This document shows, in pieces, positions 16,916 through 24,972 of a DNA stretch of 41,993 nucleotides. Source of the stretch: Acetobacteraceae bacterium (GTDB lineage: Bacteria > Pseudomonadota > Alphaproteobacteria > Acetobacterales > Acetobacteraceae); contig JAKFUL010000044.1 of NCBI GenBank assembly GCA_021732665.1, positions 1-41,993 of the forward strand. The letters run 5' to 3'. The notes beneath the pieces were generated by a model. The model saw only the letters and a program-made list of their open reading frames with translations. It ran no database searches and was not told the DNA's origin. The position numbers and the translations under genes are program-made. Positions within the stretch are counted from its first letter, which is position 1, and every line of letters begins with the position of its first letter.

Positions 16916-17518
16916 CTGTCCGACGCCCGCTGGATCGTCTTCGATGTCGGCGGCGTGCTGGTCGATGAAACCCGCGTCTGGCAGGGGTGGGCCGAGCATC
17001 TTTCGGTGCCCTACGCCACATTGTGGGACGCGCTGCGCGAGGATATCGCGCAGGGGCTGAGCCATCGCCACACCATGCAGCGCCTCGCACCCGGCCACGA
17101 CATCATGGCCATTCGCCGCGCCCGCCTGGCGCAGGACGCGCCGCTGGAGGGTGACCTCTACCCCGATGTTCGCCCGGCCTTCGCGGCATTGCGCGCCCGC
17201 GGCTGGCGGATCGGCATCGCCGGCAACCAGCCGCTGGAGGCCGGGCCGGCGCTGGAGTCGTTGGAACTGGGCGCCGATTTCATCGCCACCTCCGCCGGCT
17301 GGGGGGTGCAGAAGCCCGATCCGCGATTCTTCGAGAAGGTTATCGCGCATTGCGCGGTGGCGCCCGGGGCCATCACCTATGTCGGCGACAGGGTGGACAA
17401 CGACATCCTGCCGGCGCAAGCGGCCGGGCTGCGGCCGGCCTATGTGCCGCGCGGGCTTTGGGCGGGCATCGGGCAGGCGCCCGTGCCGGGCCTGGGCTCG
17501 TTGCTGGAGCTTGCGTAG
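16916..17518 (+). CDS. HAD-superfamily hydrolase, probable CTG start
   Basis: Haloacid-dehalogenase-fold phosphatase of unknown substrate. Motif I is WIVFDVGGVLVDE (nucleophile D10), motif II GIAGNQ, motif III Lys in QKPDPRFFEK (about K133), and motif IV YVGDRVDNDI (about 155-163). The frame upstream of motif I has no ATG, GTG or TTG before a stop at 16892. A GTG at 16955 would cut motif I away. CTG 16916 gives LSDARWIVFDVGG and lies 9 nt after AGAAGG (16901-16906), which is a good Shine-Dalgarno, and 4 nt after the fabI stop. I infer initiation at this CTG, probably coupled to fabI. The product is 200 aa, ordinary for the family. Confidence 0.82.
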   Translation: MSDARWIVFDVGGVLVDETRVWQGWAEHLSVPYATLWDALREDIAQGLSHRHTMQRLAPGHDIMAIRRARLAQDAPLEGDLYPDVRPAFAALRARGWRIGIAGNQPLEAGPALESLELGADFIATSAGWGVQKPDPRFFEKVIAHCAVAPGAITYVGDRVDNDILPAQAAGLRPAYVPRGLWAGIGQAPVPGLGSLLELA

Positions 17519-17523
17519 GCCCC

Positions 17524-18030
17524 TCAGGCCTCGCCGACGCAATCCAGCATGGCCGCATCCAGCGCGTCCTTCGGCGCCTTGCCGCCCCAGAGCACGAACT
17601 GGAACGCCGGGAAAAACCGCTCGCACTCGTTCAGCGCGATATCGACCAAATCCTCCAGGCTCTCGGCACTCGCACCGGGAGCGCCGCGCAGCAGCACGGC
17701 GTGGCGGAACACCGGCACCCCATCATCGCTTTCCAGCCCGAAATGGCCGATCCACAGCCGCTCATTGGCCAGCGCCAGCAGCTCATACAGCGCCGCGCGG
17801 CGGTTCGCCGGCACCTTGATGTCGAAGGCGCAGGAGAAATGCATGGCGCTGATTTCGCGCGCCCAGGAGAAGAACATGGCGTAATGGCCCCACTTCCCGG
17901 GCGCCTCGGCCACCATCTCGCCGTCGGATTGTCGTTCGCAGGCCCATTCATTCGCGCTCAGGATCTGCTCGAGCACGTCGAGCGGATTGGTCGCGGTTTC
18001 ATGGAATTCATGGGTCAACATGCCGGACAT
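17524..18030 (-). CDS. YbjN domain-containing protein
   Basis: 168-aa protein of the YbjN family (fold similar to type III secretion chaperones). It contains NPLDVLEQILSANEWACER near the N-terminus, then WGHYAMFFSWAREISAMHF, and FGLESDDGVPVFRHAVLLRG in the centre. E. coli YbjN has been linked to motility and stress responses, but the biochemical function is unknown. ATG 18030 is preceded by AGGGG at a suitable distance. It converges on the HAD gene with only 5 bp between stop codons. The 196 bp between its start and ubiK hold no other gene. Confidence 0.85.
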   Translation of the reverse strand: MSGMLTHEFHETATNPLDVLEQILSANEWACERQSDGEMVAEAPGKWGHYAMFFSWAREISAMHFSCAFDIKVPANRRAALYELLALANERLWIGHFGLESDDGVPVFRHAVLLRGAPGASAESLEDLVDIALNECERFFPAFQFVLWGGKAPKDALDAAMLDCVGEA

Positions 18031-18226
18031 CGCAGCAGCCCCTATCGCCAAGCGTGCCGACCACAGGCGGAATCGCCAGGGGTCGAAACCACGCGCCACC
18101 GCGGCGCCGAACCGCATCCCAACCCGGGCTGGACCCCCCTTGGCCCAGGGATTGGGGTGCTTTGAGGTCAGGCGCCACTACCCCTAGGCTATGAGGGGTG
18201 AATCCCGCGCCGCAAGAGGCAGTTTG

Positions 18227-18556
18227 CTAAGCTTCTGTGGATGGTTTGACCGCGGCCAGCATGATCGTGGAAACAGCCTCCGACCGGGCATGCTCCAGCC
18301 GGGCGATCCGCGCCTCCATTTCGGAAAATTTTTCCTCCAGCGCCTCCACCCCCTCCCGCGCGCGCCGCGCCAGTTCGAGTGCTGCCTCGAACTCCTCGCG
18401 CTTCACCAGTTCCATCCGCTGGGCGAAGCTGTCGGCGCGCGATTTCGCCAGTTGCTCGGCCTCGTTCTTCAAGCCCGCCAGCACGCTGAAGGCGCCGCCC
18501 GCCATGCCCGCCAGATCATCCAGTCGCTGCCGCATGCCGTCCCGTGTTCCAGCCAT
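18227..18556 (-). CDS. ubiK: Ubiquinone biosynthesis accessory factor UbiK (YqiC/BMFP family)
   Basis: 109-aa coiled-coil protein that in E. coli helps the Ubi complex in aerobic ubiquinone synthesis and binds lipids. Features: an amphipathic N-terminal helix (MRQRLDDLAGMAGGAFSVLA), then FAQRMELVKREEFEAALELA and a C-terminal coiled coil (VEALEEKFSEMEARIARLEH), the classic BMFP layout. AAGGAG lies 7 nt before ATG 18556. It diverges from lgt across 57 bp. Confidence 0.92.
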   Translation of the reverse strand: MAGTRDGMRQRLDDLAGMAGGAFSVLAGLKNEAEQLAKSRADSFAQRMELVKREEFEAALELARRAREGVEALEEKFSEMEARIARLEHARSEAVSTIMLAAVKPSTEA

Positions 18557-18613
18557 GATGCTCTCCTTGTCCTGATCGCCTATACCCCAGACCGCCACAG
18601 CCCACGAGGCCGC

Positions 18614-19411
18614 ATGCTCCCCTTGGTCGCCTTCCCCATGATCGATCCGGTCGCCCTCCAGATCGGCCCTCTGGGCATACGCTGGTACGCGCTGGCCTAT
18701 ATCGCCGGCATCGTCTGCGCCTGGCAGCTTTGCCGGCGGCTGATGGTGGTGAAGCCCGCCGTCGCCACACCGCAACAGATGGATGACTTCATCACCTGGG
18801 CAACGCTCGGCATCATCATCGGCGGGCGCCTGGGCTATGTGCTGTTCTACCGGCCCGGATACTACATCTTCCATCCCCTGGAGATCCCCATGGTCTGGCA
18901 GGGCGGCATGGCCTTTCATGGCGGCGCGCTGGGGGTGATCGTCGCGGCGCTGATCTTCTGCCGTTCGCAAAAACTCTCGCCGCTGGGCTTTGGCGACAGG
19001 GTGGCGGTGGGCGTGCCCATCGGGCTGTTCTTCGGCCGGCTGGCCAATTTCGTGAATGCCGAGCTCTATGGCCGCCCCTCCGACGCGCCCTGGGCGATGG
19101 TCTTCCCCACCGATCCGACAGGGCTGCCGCGCCACCCCAGCCAGCTCTACCAGGCGGGGCTGGAGGGTGTGGCGCTCTTCGCGGTGATGCTGGCATTGTT
19201 CGCCGTGCCCGGGCTTCGGGCGCGGCGCGGCTTCCTCACCGGCGCGCTGATCGCGGGCTATGGCGTGGCGCGCAGCGCGGGCGAATTCTTCCGCCAGCCC
19301 GACGCGCATCTGGGTTTCCTCTTCGCCGGCGCCACCATGGGGCAGATGCTCTCCATCCCCATGGTGCTGATCGGCGCCGTTCTGATGTGGCGCGCCCGGC
19401 CGGCTGCCTGA
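18614..19411 (+). CDS. lgt: Prolipoprotein diacylglyceryl transferase
   Basis: Inner-membrane enzyme of 265 aa that moves diacylglycerol from phosphatidylglycerol to the lipobox Cys of prolipoproteins, the first lipoprotein maturation step. Several membrane helices are visible. The Lgt signature GGMAFHGG (His near 102) and GRLANFVNAELYGR (Arg near 142, equivalent to the essential Arg143) are intact, and GEFFRQPD near the end holds the second key Arg. Start ATG 18614; ATG 18638 (MIDPVALQIGP) is an alternative and is closer to the usual N-terminus. The stop overlaps the next ATG as TGATG. A lipoprotein substrate is encoded three genes downstream. Confidence 0.96.
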   Translation: MLPLVAFPMIDPVALQIGPLGIRWYALAYIAGIVCAWQLCRRLMVVKPAVATPQQMDDFITWATLGIIIGGRLGYVLFYRPGYYIFHPLEIPMVWQGGMAFHGGALGVIVAALIFCRSQKLSPLGFGDRVAVGVPIGLFFGRLANFVNAELYGRPSDAPWAMVFPTDPTGLPRHPSQLYQAGLEGVALFAVMLALFAVPGLRARRGFLTGALIAGYGVARSAGEFFRQPDAHLGFLFAGATMGQMLSIPMVLIGAVLMWRARPAA

Positions 19412-20373
19412 TGGAACGGCTGGACGCCTTCATGGCCCGCGCCAATGCCGCCTTCTACGCGCAGGGCGATGCGCTCCGGCATTTCACCACCGCACCGGAA
19501 ATCTCCCAGGCCTTTGGCGAGTGCCTGGGCCTTTGGGCTGCCGTCACCTGGCAGCAGATGGGCGCGCCGGGCGAATTCCGGCTGGTGGAGCTCGGCCCCG
19601 GCCGCGGCACGCTGATGGCCGATGCCTGGCGCGCCGGCGCGATGGTGCCGGGGTTTCAGGCGGCGGCGCGGGTGGCGCTGGTGGAAACCTCGCCCGCCCT
19701 GCAGGCCCGGCAAGGCGAGGCCCTGGCCGGCCTGCCCGCGCAATGGTTCCCGGCGATGCAGGCCGTGCCCGATGGCCCCGCCATCATCCTGGCCAATGAG
19801 TTTCTGGACGCCCTGCCGATTCGCCAGTTCATCCGCGCGGGCGGCGCCTGGCGGGAACGCTTCGTGGCCAATGGCGCCTTCCATGACCAGCCCACCCCCC
19901 ACCCGCTGCCCGAGGCGCCAGACGGCGCCATCCTGGAAATCAACGAAGCCGCGCAGGCCCTGGCCGCCCATCTGGCGGCGCGGCTCTCAGCCCAGGGCGG
20001 CGCCGCCCTCTTCATCGACTACGGCCCCCAACACCCGGGCTTCGGCGACAGCCTGCAGGCCCTGCGCGACCATGCCCACGCGGACGCGCTGGCCGAACCC
20101 GGCAGCGCCGACCTCACCGCCCATGTCGATTTCACCGCCTTTGCCCATGCCGCCTCGGGCCTCGCCGCGCATGGCCCCATCCCGCAGGGCCTCTTCCTGC
20201 AACGGCTGGGGCTGGTCAGCCGCGCCGCCATCCTCGCCCACTCCGCGCCGACCCAGGCCGGCATGATCCTCTCCGGCGCGCAAAGGCTGGTGGCGCCCGA
20301 GGGCATGGGCCGGCTGTTCAAGGCGCTGTGCCTTTGCCAGCCGGGCCAGCCTGTGCCAGCAGGGTTCGAATGA
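19411..20373 (+). CDS. Class I SAM-dependent methyltransferase, MidA/NDUFAF7 family
   Basis: 320 aa. The family member NDUFAF7 methylates an Arg in a complex I subunit in mitochondria; the bacterial target is unproven but complex I is a fair guess. It has the family block HFTTAPEISQAFGE, the SAM motif VELGPGRGTLMADA and the post-motif ILANEFLDALPIRQF, then LFIDYG and SLQALRDHAH. The segment before HFTTAPE is shorter than usual (PFGAAGDF-like residues absent). ATG 19411 shares its A with the lgt stop. Its own stop overlaps the pgeF ATG (ATGA), giving a three-gene coupled unit. Confidence 0.92.
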   Translation: MERLDAFMARANAAFYAQGDALRHFTTAPEISQAFGECLGLWAAVTWQQMGAPGEFRLVELGPGRGTLMADAWRAGAMVPGFQAAARVALVETSPALQARQGEALAGLPAQWFPAMQAVPDGPAIILANEFLDALPIRQFIRAGGAWRERFVANGAFHDQPTPHPLPEAPDGAILEINEAAQALAAHLAARLSAQGGAALFIDYGPQHPGFGDSLQALRDHAHADALAEPGSADLTAHVDFTAFAHAASGLAAHGPIPQGLFLQRLGLVSRAAILAHSAPTQAGMILSGAQRLVAPEGMGRLFKALCLCQPGQPVPAGFE

Positions 20374-21110
20374 TCATCACCCACCTGGCACTCGATGGCC
20401 TGAAACACGCCTTCTTCACCCGCCAGGGCGGGGTGAGCGAAGGTAGTTTTTCTGCCCTCAACTGCTCCGACCGCAGCGCCGATGATCCGGCGCTGGTGGC
20501 GGAAAACCGCGCCATCGCCGCGGCCGCCCTGGGCTTCGCGCCGGCCCGGCTCGTCTCGGTGCACCAGGTCCATGGCGTCGCTGTCGCGGTCTGCGATGCG
20601 CCATGGGAGACGCGCCCGGTGGCCGATGCCCTGGTCACCGCCACCCCCGGCCTGCTGCTGGGCGTGGTCACCGCCGATTGCGCCCCCGTGCTCTTCGCCG
20701 ATGCGGGGGCCGGCGTGGTCGGCGCCGCCCATGCCGGCTGGCGCGGCGCCGTGGCCGGCGTGCTGGAGGAGACGCTGGCCGCCATGCGCGCCCTGGGCGC
20801 CCACGACATCACCGCCGTGGTCGGCCCCTGCATCGCCCAGCCCAGCTACGAGGTCGGCGCCGATCTGCGCGAAGCCGTTCTGGCCCGCGCCGCCGCCGAC
20901 GCCCGCTTCTTCACCCCCGGGCATCGGCCCGGCCATTGGCAGTTCGACCTGCCCGGCTATTGCCTGGCCCGCCTGCTCGCCGCCGGCGCCCAGGCCCATG
21001 CCACTTTCGACGACACGCTGGCCAACCCACAAAAATTCTTCAGCCATCGCCGCCGCACCCTCGCCGGCGAGGGCCCCATCGGTCACCAGCTCTCCGCCAT
21101 CGGGCTCTGA
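20370..21110 (+). CDS. pgeF: Peptidoglycan editing factor PgeF / LACC1-type protein (formerly laccase-domain, YfiH)
   Basis: 246-aa protein of the multicopper-polyphenol-oxidase-like family. E. coli PgeF keeps L-Ser out of peptidoglycan precursors, and LACC1 relatives act on purine nucleosides. The zinc/active-site residues are present: H68 (SVHQVHG), C104 (TADCAPVLF) and H121 (AAHAGWRG), then VGPCIAQPSYEV and the C-terminal FFSHRR. ATG 20370 overlaps the midA-type stop. An in-frame start at 20328 would extend into the upstream gene and is not needed. Confidence 0.93.
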   Translation: MIITHLALDGLKHAFFTRQGGVSEGSFSALNCSDRSADDPALVAENRAIAAAALGFAPARLVSVHQVHGVAVAVCDAPWETRPVADALVTATPGLLLGVVTADCAPVLFADAGAGVVGAAHAGWRGAVAGVLEETLAAMRALGAHDITAVVGPCIAQPSYEVGADLREAVLARAAADARFFTPGHRPGHWQFDLPGYCLARLLAAGAQAHATFDDTLANPQKFFSHRRRTLAGEGPIGHQLSAIGL

Positions 21111-21113
21111 CAC

Positions 21114-21182
21114 ATGCCTTATGTCCTCACCTTCCTCTTCCTCTGCATCCTGACCATGGTGGCCACCTGTGCGATTCTTTAG
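21114..21182 (+). CDS. Possible 22-aa hydrophobic peptide overlapping the lipoprotein start
   Basis: MPYVLTFLFLCILTMVATCAIL reads as a single hydrophobic helix. It starts 3 bp after the pgeF stop and ends 14 bp inside the lipoprotein gene. It may be a coupling or leader peptide that brings ribosomes to the weak GTG start at 21169, a tiny membrane peptide, or chance. There is no homology evidence; support is only position, start spacing and hydrophobicity. Confidence 0.3.
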   Translation: MPYVLTFLFLCILTMVATCAIL

Positions 21183-22104
21183 CGCCTGCGCGGCCCTGCT
21201 GGTGCTTCTGACGGGCTGTGGCGACCTGCCGCAGCCCTTCCGCGGCAATCCCGGGCGCGCCGCGCGCAATCTGGCGGTGCCGCTGGCCATCCGCCTGGCC
21301 GTCCCGCCGCCGCCCCAGGCGCTGCTGGACGAGGTCAATGCCCGAAGGCTGGCGCAGGCCGTGACCGAGGGTCTTCAGGGCCAGGAAGTGCCGGCCATCG
21401 CCATCGACACGCCGCTGCCGCTGGACTGGCGCCTGGACATCACCGCCGACAATCTGGGCACCACCATCCGCCCGCGCTTCCAGCTGTTCAACGCCGACGG
21501 CGTCTCGCAAGGCGTCTTCGACGGCGCGCCGGTGCCGATCCGCGGCTGGGCCGAACCGACGCCGCCCATCCTCACCGCCGTGGCCACCCAGGCGGTGCCG
21601 GGGCTGACCCGGTTGCTGCTCTCGGTGCAGGCCGCGCGCGCCTCCGCCTCGCCCTCGGCGATCGCCGCCGGCCCCCCCAGGGTGCGCTTCCTGCCGGTGC
21701 GCGGCGCGCCTGGCGATGGGGCGACGGCCCTGGCCGCCCGCATGCGCGACTTCATGTCCAATCTGGGCTTCGTGGTGCAGGAGGCGGCGGAGGGCGCGCA
21801 ATACGGCCTGACCGCCCTGGTGCAGCTCACCCCGGCCGCGAACAACCAGCAGCTGGTGGAGCTGCATTGGGTGGTGACCAGGCGCGATGGCGAGGAGCTG
21901 GGCCGGGTGATCCAGCTCAACGAGGTGCCGACCGGGCGGCTCAACCGCTTCTGGGGCGATATCGCCTATGTCGCGGCCGAGCAGGCCAGCGGCGGCGTGC
22001 AAACGATCATCCGCAACGCCACCACGGGGCCGGCGAGCGCCCCCGCCGCGCCGCCGCCCGCCGCCACATCCGCCAATGTGGCGGTGCCGCCCGGTCTGCG
22101 TTAG
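21169..22104 (+). CDS. Putative lipoprotein of unknown function
   Basis: 311 aa from GTG 21169. The N-terminus is a lipoprotein signal (RFFSACAALLVLLTGCGD) with lipobox LTGC and lipidated C17, a substrate for the Lgt encoded upstream. The mature part is rich in Ala/Pro and has two similar-looking alpha/beta regions at roughly 40-150 and 165-285, without motifs I recognise. The last 25 residues are a Pro/Ala linker. It is probably anchored in the envelope. No ATG precedes the signal peptide in frame, so GTG is the best start. Confidence 0.85.
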   Translation: MRFFSACAALLVLLTGCGDLPQPFRGNPGRAARNLAVPLAIRLAVPPPPQALLDEVNARRLAQAVTEGLQGQEVPAIAIDTPLPLDWRLDITADNLGTTIRPRFQLFNADGVSQGVFDGAPVPIRGWAEPTPPILTAVATQAVPGLTRLLLSVQAARASASPSAIAAGPPRVRFLPVRGAPGDGATALAARMRDFMSNLGFVVQEAAEGAQYGLTALVQLTPAANNQQLVELHWVVTRRDGEELGRVIQLNEVPTGRLNRFWGDIAYVAAEQASGGVQTIIRNATTGPASAPAAPPPAATSANVAVPPGLR

Positions 22105-22177
22105 GGGGCCTGCGGTTGCCACAATCGCGCTGCGTTGATAGGACAGGGGCGCCCCCTCGGTGGAGTGTGGATCTTCC

Positions 22178-23110
22178 ATGAAAATCGTCGCCTGCAACAG
22201 CAACATGCCGCTCGCGCAGGCGGTGGCCGACACGCTGCAACTGCCCCTGGTCCGCGCCTCCATCCGGCGATTCGCCGATATGGAGATCTTCGTCGAGTTC
22301 CACGAGAACATCCGGGGCGAGGACGTCTTCGTCATCCAGTCCACCAGCTTTCCGGCCAATGACCACCTGATGGAATTGCTGATCTGCCTCGATGCGCTGC
22401 GCCGTTCCAGCGCGCGGCGGGTCACCGCGGTGATCCCCTATTTCGGCTATGCCCGGCAGGACCGGAAGAGCGGCCCGCGTACCCCCATCTCCGCCAAGCT
22501 GGTGGCCAATCTGATCACCGAGGCGGGGGCGGACAGGGTGCTGACCCTCGACCTGCATGCCGGCCAGATCCAGGGCTTCTTCGATATTCCGGTGGATAAT
22601 CTCTACGCGGCGCCGCTCTTCGCCCGCGACATCCAGGAGCGTTACGCCGGGCGCGACCTCATGGTCGTCTCCCCCGATGTCGGCGGCGTGGTCCGCGCCC
22701 GCGCCATCGCGACACGCCTGCACACCGACCTCGCGATCATCGACAAGCGCCGCGAGCGTGCCGGCGTGTCGGAGGTGATGAACGTCATCGGCGATGTCGA
22801 GGGCCGCGACTGCATCATCGTCGACGACATCATCGACAGCGGCGGAACCCATTGCAACGCGGCCGACGCGCTGATGAAGAACGGCGCCAAGAGCGTCTCC
22901 TGCTATGTCACGCACGGCGTCTTCTCCGGCGGTGCCGTGGCCCGCGTAGGCGCGGCCCCCATCGAGATGATGACCGTGACCGACAGTATTGCGGCGACCG
23001 AGGCTGTCCGCACCTCCGCCAACACCCGCCAATTGCCGATCGCCCCCCTGCTGGCCGAGGCAATGCGACGGATCAGCGAGGAAAGCTCGGTCTCCTCGCT
23101 GTTCAACTGA
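22178..23110 (+). CDS. prs: Ribose-phosphate pyrophosphokinase (PRPP synthase)
   Basis: 310-aa enzyme that makes PRPP from ribose 5-phosphate and ATP for nucleotide, His and Trp synthesis. Clear family blocks are [30 protein letters not shown] (ATP site), [14 protein letters not shown], and [14 protein letters not shown]. The PRPP-binding loop reads [19 protein letters not shown], where many family members have DTAGT. Start ATG 22178 (MKIVACNSN) fits the family; further upstream starts add nothing conserved. The 73-bp gap upstream has no clear promoter. Confidence 0.96.
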   Translation: MKIVACNSNMPLAQAVADTLQLPLVRASIRRFADMEIFVEFHENIRGEDVFVIQSTSFPANDHLMELLICLDALRRSSARRVTAVIPYFGYARQDRKSGPRTPISAKLVANLITEAGADRVLTLDLHAGQIQGFFDIPVDNLYAAPLFARDIQERYAGRDLMVVSPDVGGVVRARAIATRLHTDLAIIDKRRERAGVSEVMNVIGDVEGRDCIIVDDIIDSGGTHCNAADALMKNGAKSVSCYVTHGVFSGGAVARVGAAPIEMMTVTDSIAATEAVRTSANTRQLPIAPLLAEAMRRISEESSVSSLFN

Positions 23111-23136
23111 CACGACCGGGCGAAAGGGAGAAGTCT

Positions 23137-23751
23137 ATGAAGTTCCTCTATTCGCCGGGCGCCTGCTCGCTGGGCATCCATGTCATCCTTGAAGAGATCG
23201 GCAAGCCCTTCGAGGGCAGCCGCTTCTCCACCCGCGACGGCGGCACCTACAAGCCCGAATTCGTGGCGCTGAACCCGAAATCCAAGGTGCCCACGCTGAT
23301 CCGCGACGATGGATCGGTGCTGACCGAATTCCAGACCATCGCCTATTGGCTGGCCCGCGCCAACCCGGACGCGAAACTCATCCCCGAGGATCTGGAAGGC
23401 CAGACCCGGGTGCTGGAAATGCTCGACTACATCTGCGGCACCATCCACCCGCAGGGTTTCACCCGGCAGTTCCGCCCGGTGAACTTCGCGAAGGACGAGG
23501 CCGACCAGCCGCGGGTCATCGCCCAGGGCAAGGAATTGGCCGAGAAATACCTCGCCCTGCTGGCCGCGAACTGGAAGGGCGGCGAATGGCTGCTGCCCTC
23601 CGGCTATTCCGTGGCCGATGCCGCGCTGTTCTTCATCGAACGCTGGTGCCTGCGCGCCGGCATCACCCCGCCCGCGCGGATCACCGCCCATTACGAGGCC
23701 ATGATGGCACGCCCCGCCGTGGCCCGGGCCCTTGCCACCGAAGCCGCATAA
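23137..23751 (+). CDS. Glutathione S-transferase, beta-class-like (first of a tandem pair)
   Basis: 204-aa GST. The beta-class signature MKFLYSPGACSLGIHVILEE puts the glutathione-binding Cys at position 10, and a His lies at 104 (IHPQGF), near the beta-class His106. The thioredoxin-like half ends about residue 80 with KVPTLIRDDGSVLTE (cis-Pro). The C-terminal helical half carries the usual GYSVADAALFF motif. AAGGGAG lies before ATG 23137. The next gene is a close paralogue. Confidence 0.93.
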   Translation: MKFLYSPGACSLGIHVILEEIGKPFEGSRFSTRDGGTYKPEFVALNPKSKVPTLIRDDGSVLTEFQTIAYWLARANPDAKLIPEDLEGQTRVLEMLDYICGTIHPQGFTRQFRPVNFAKDEADQPRVIAQGKELAEKYLALLAANWKGGEWLLPSGYSVADAALFFIERWCLRAGITPPARITAHYEAMMARPAVARALATEAA

Positions 23752-23763
23752 GGAATTCCAGCG

Positions 23764-24381
23764 ATGAAACTCTTCTACGCCCCCGGCGCCTGCTCCATCG
23801 GCATCCACGTGCTGCTGGAGGAGATCGGCAAGCCTTATGAGGCCGAGCTGCTGAACCTGCGCGAGGGTGCGCAGTTCAAGCCGGAATTCACCAGCATCAA
23901 CATGAAGTCAAAAGTGCCCACGCTGGTGCGCGACGACGGCTCGGTGCTGACCGAATACCCCGCCATCGCCTGGTACCTGGCCGCCACCAACCCAGAGGCG
24001 AAGCTGCTGCCGGCCGACCCGGCGCTGGCCGCGAAGGCGCTGGAATTCACCGACTACGCCGTCGCCACCATGCATATGCAGGGTTTTTCGCGGATGTTCC
24101 GCCCGGCCAACTTCGCCCCCTCCGAGGCCGACCACGAGGCGGTGAAGGCGCGTGGGCGCGAGCTCTACGAAAAGGGCCTGGCCGTGATGGACCGCGCGCT
24201 GGAAGGGCGCGATTATCTCTGCGGCGAATTCTCCATCGCCGATAGCGCGCTGTTCTATGTCTGCTTCTGGTGGGTGGCGCGGATGGGCAATGAACTACCC
24301 GCCAACGTGGCCGCGCATTACGCCCGCATGCTCGCCCGCCCGGCGGTGGCGCGCACCATGGCCGCCGAAGGCCTGGCGTGA
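23764..24381 (+). CDS. Glutathione S-transferase, beta-class-like (second of a tandem pair)
   Basis: 205 aa and colinear with the preceding GST along its whole length, with the same Cys10 (MKLFYAPGACSIGIH), the same SKVPTL..DDGSVLTE block, and His104 (MHMQGF). It starts 12 bp after the first copy, so it is a tandem duplication that has diverged in the substrate-binding half. Its stop overlaps the GTG of the phosphatase gene (GTGA), so the pair and the phosphatase are probably co-translated. Confidence 0.93.
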   Translation: MKLFYAPGACSIGIHVLLEEIGKPYEAELLNLREGAQFKPEFTSINMKSKVPTLVRDDGSVLTEYPAIAWYLAATNPEAKLLPADPALAAKALEFTDYAVATMHMQGFSRMFRPANFAPSEADHEAVKARGRELYEKGLAVMDRALEGRDYLCGEFSIADSALFYVCFWWVARMGNELPANVAAHYARMLARPAVARTMAAEGLA

Positions 24382-24953
24382 GCCTCAACCCCATCCCTTT
24401 CTGGTTCCTCCGCCACGGCGAGACAGACTGGAATGCCCGCGGTCTTTCCCAGGGCGTCACCGACATTCCGCTGAACGGGGTGGGGCGGGCGCAGGCCGAG
24501 CGTGCCGCGCGCACCCTGGCCGGCCACAAGTTCGGCAGCATCGTCTCCTCGCCCCTGTCGCGGGCGCGCGACACGGCGGCGGCTGTGGCGGCCGTGCTGG
24601 GGATGGGCTTCACCACTGACGCTGAGCTGCGCGAGGTCGAGTTCGGCGAGCAGGAAGGCCAGCCGATGGGCGATTGGTACGACAGCTGGATCGCCGATGA
24701 ATACACCCCGAAAGGGGCCGAGACCTTCGCTGGCCTGCGGGCCCGCGCGGTCGCCGCCATCAACCGCGCCACCGCCCTGCCCGGGCCGGTGCTGGTGGTG
24801 GCGCATGGCGCGCTGTGGCGGGCCTTTCGCTACGAGGCCGGGCTGCCGTCGAATGTCCGCACCCCCAACGCGCTGCCGATCTTCGTCCAGCCGCCCGAGG
24901 CGGGTTGGCCGGAATGGCGGCTGACGGCGCTGGAGCTCGCCCCTGAGGTTTGA
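24378..24953 (+). CDS. Histidine phosphatase family protein (phosphoglycerate mutase-like)
   Basis: 191-aa phosphatase. The phospho-acceptor motif is FLRHGETDWNARG (H13), the second catalytic His lies in VLVVAHGALWRAF (about 140), and SSPLSRARDTA and EFGEQEGQP are the conserved Arg and Glu regions. The substrate is unknown; cofactor-independent or alpha-ribazole phosphatase-like activities are possible. The GTG 24378 start overlaps the GST stop, and no ATG is available near it. Confidence 0.92.
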   Translation: MSLNPIPFWFLRHGETDWNARGLSQGVTDIPLNGVGRAQAERAARTLAGHKFGSIVSSPLSRARDTAAAVAAVLGMGFTTDAELREVEFGEQEGQPMGDWYDSWIADEYTPKGAETFAGLRARAVAAINRATALPGPVLVVAHGALWRAFRYEAGLPSNVRTPNALPIFVQPPEAGWPEWRLTALELAPEV

Positions 24954-24972
24954 CCCCCTCCGCACGCTGTCG

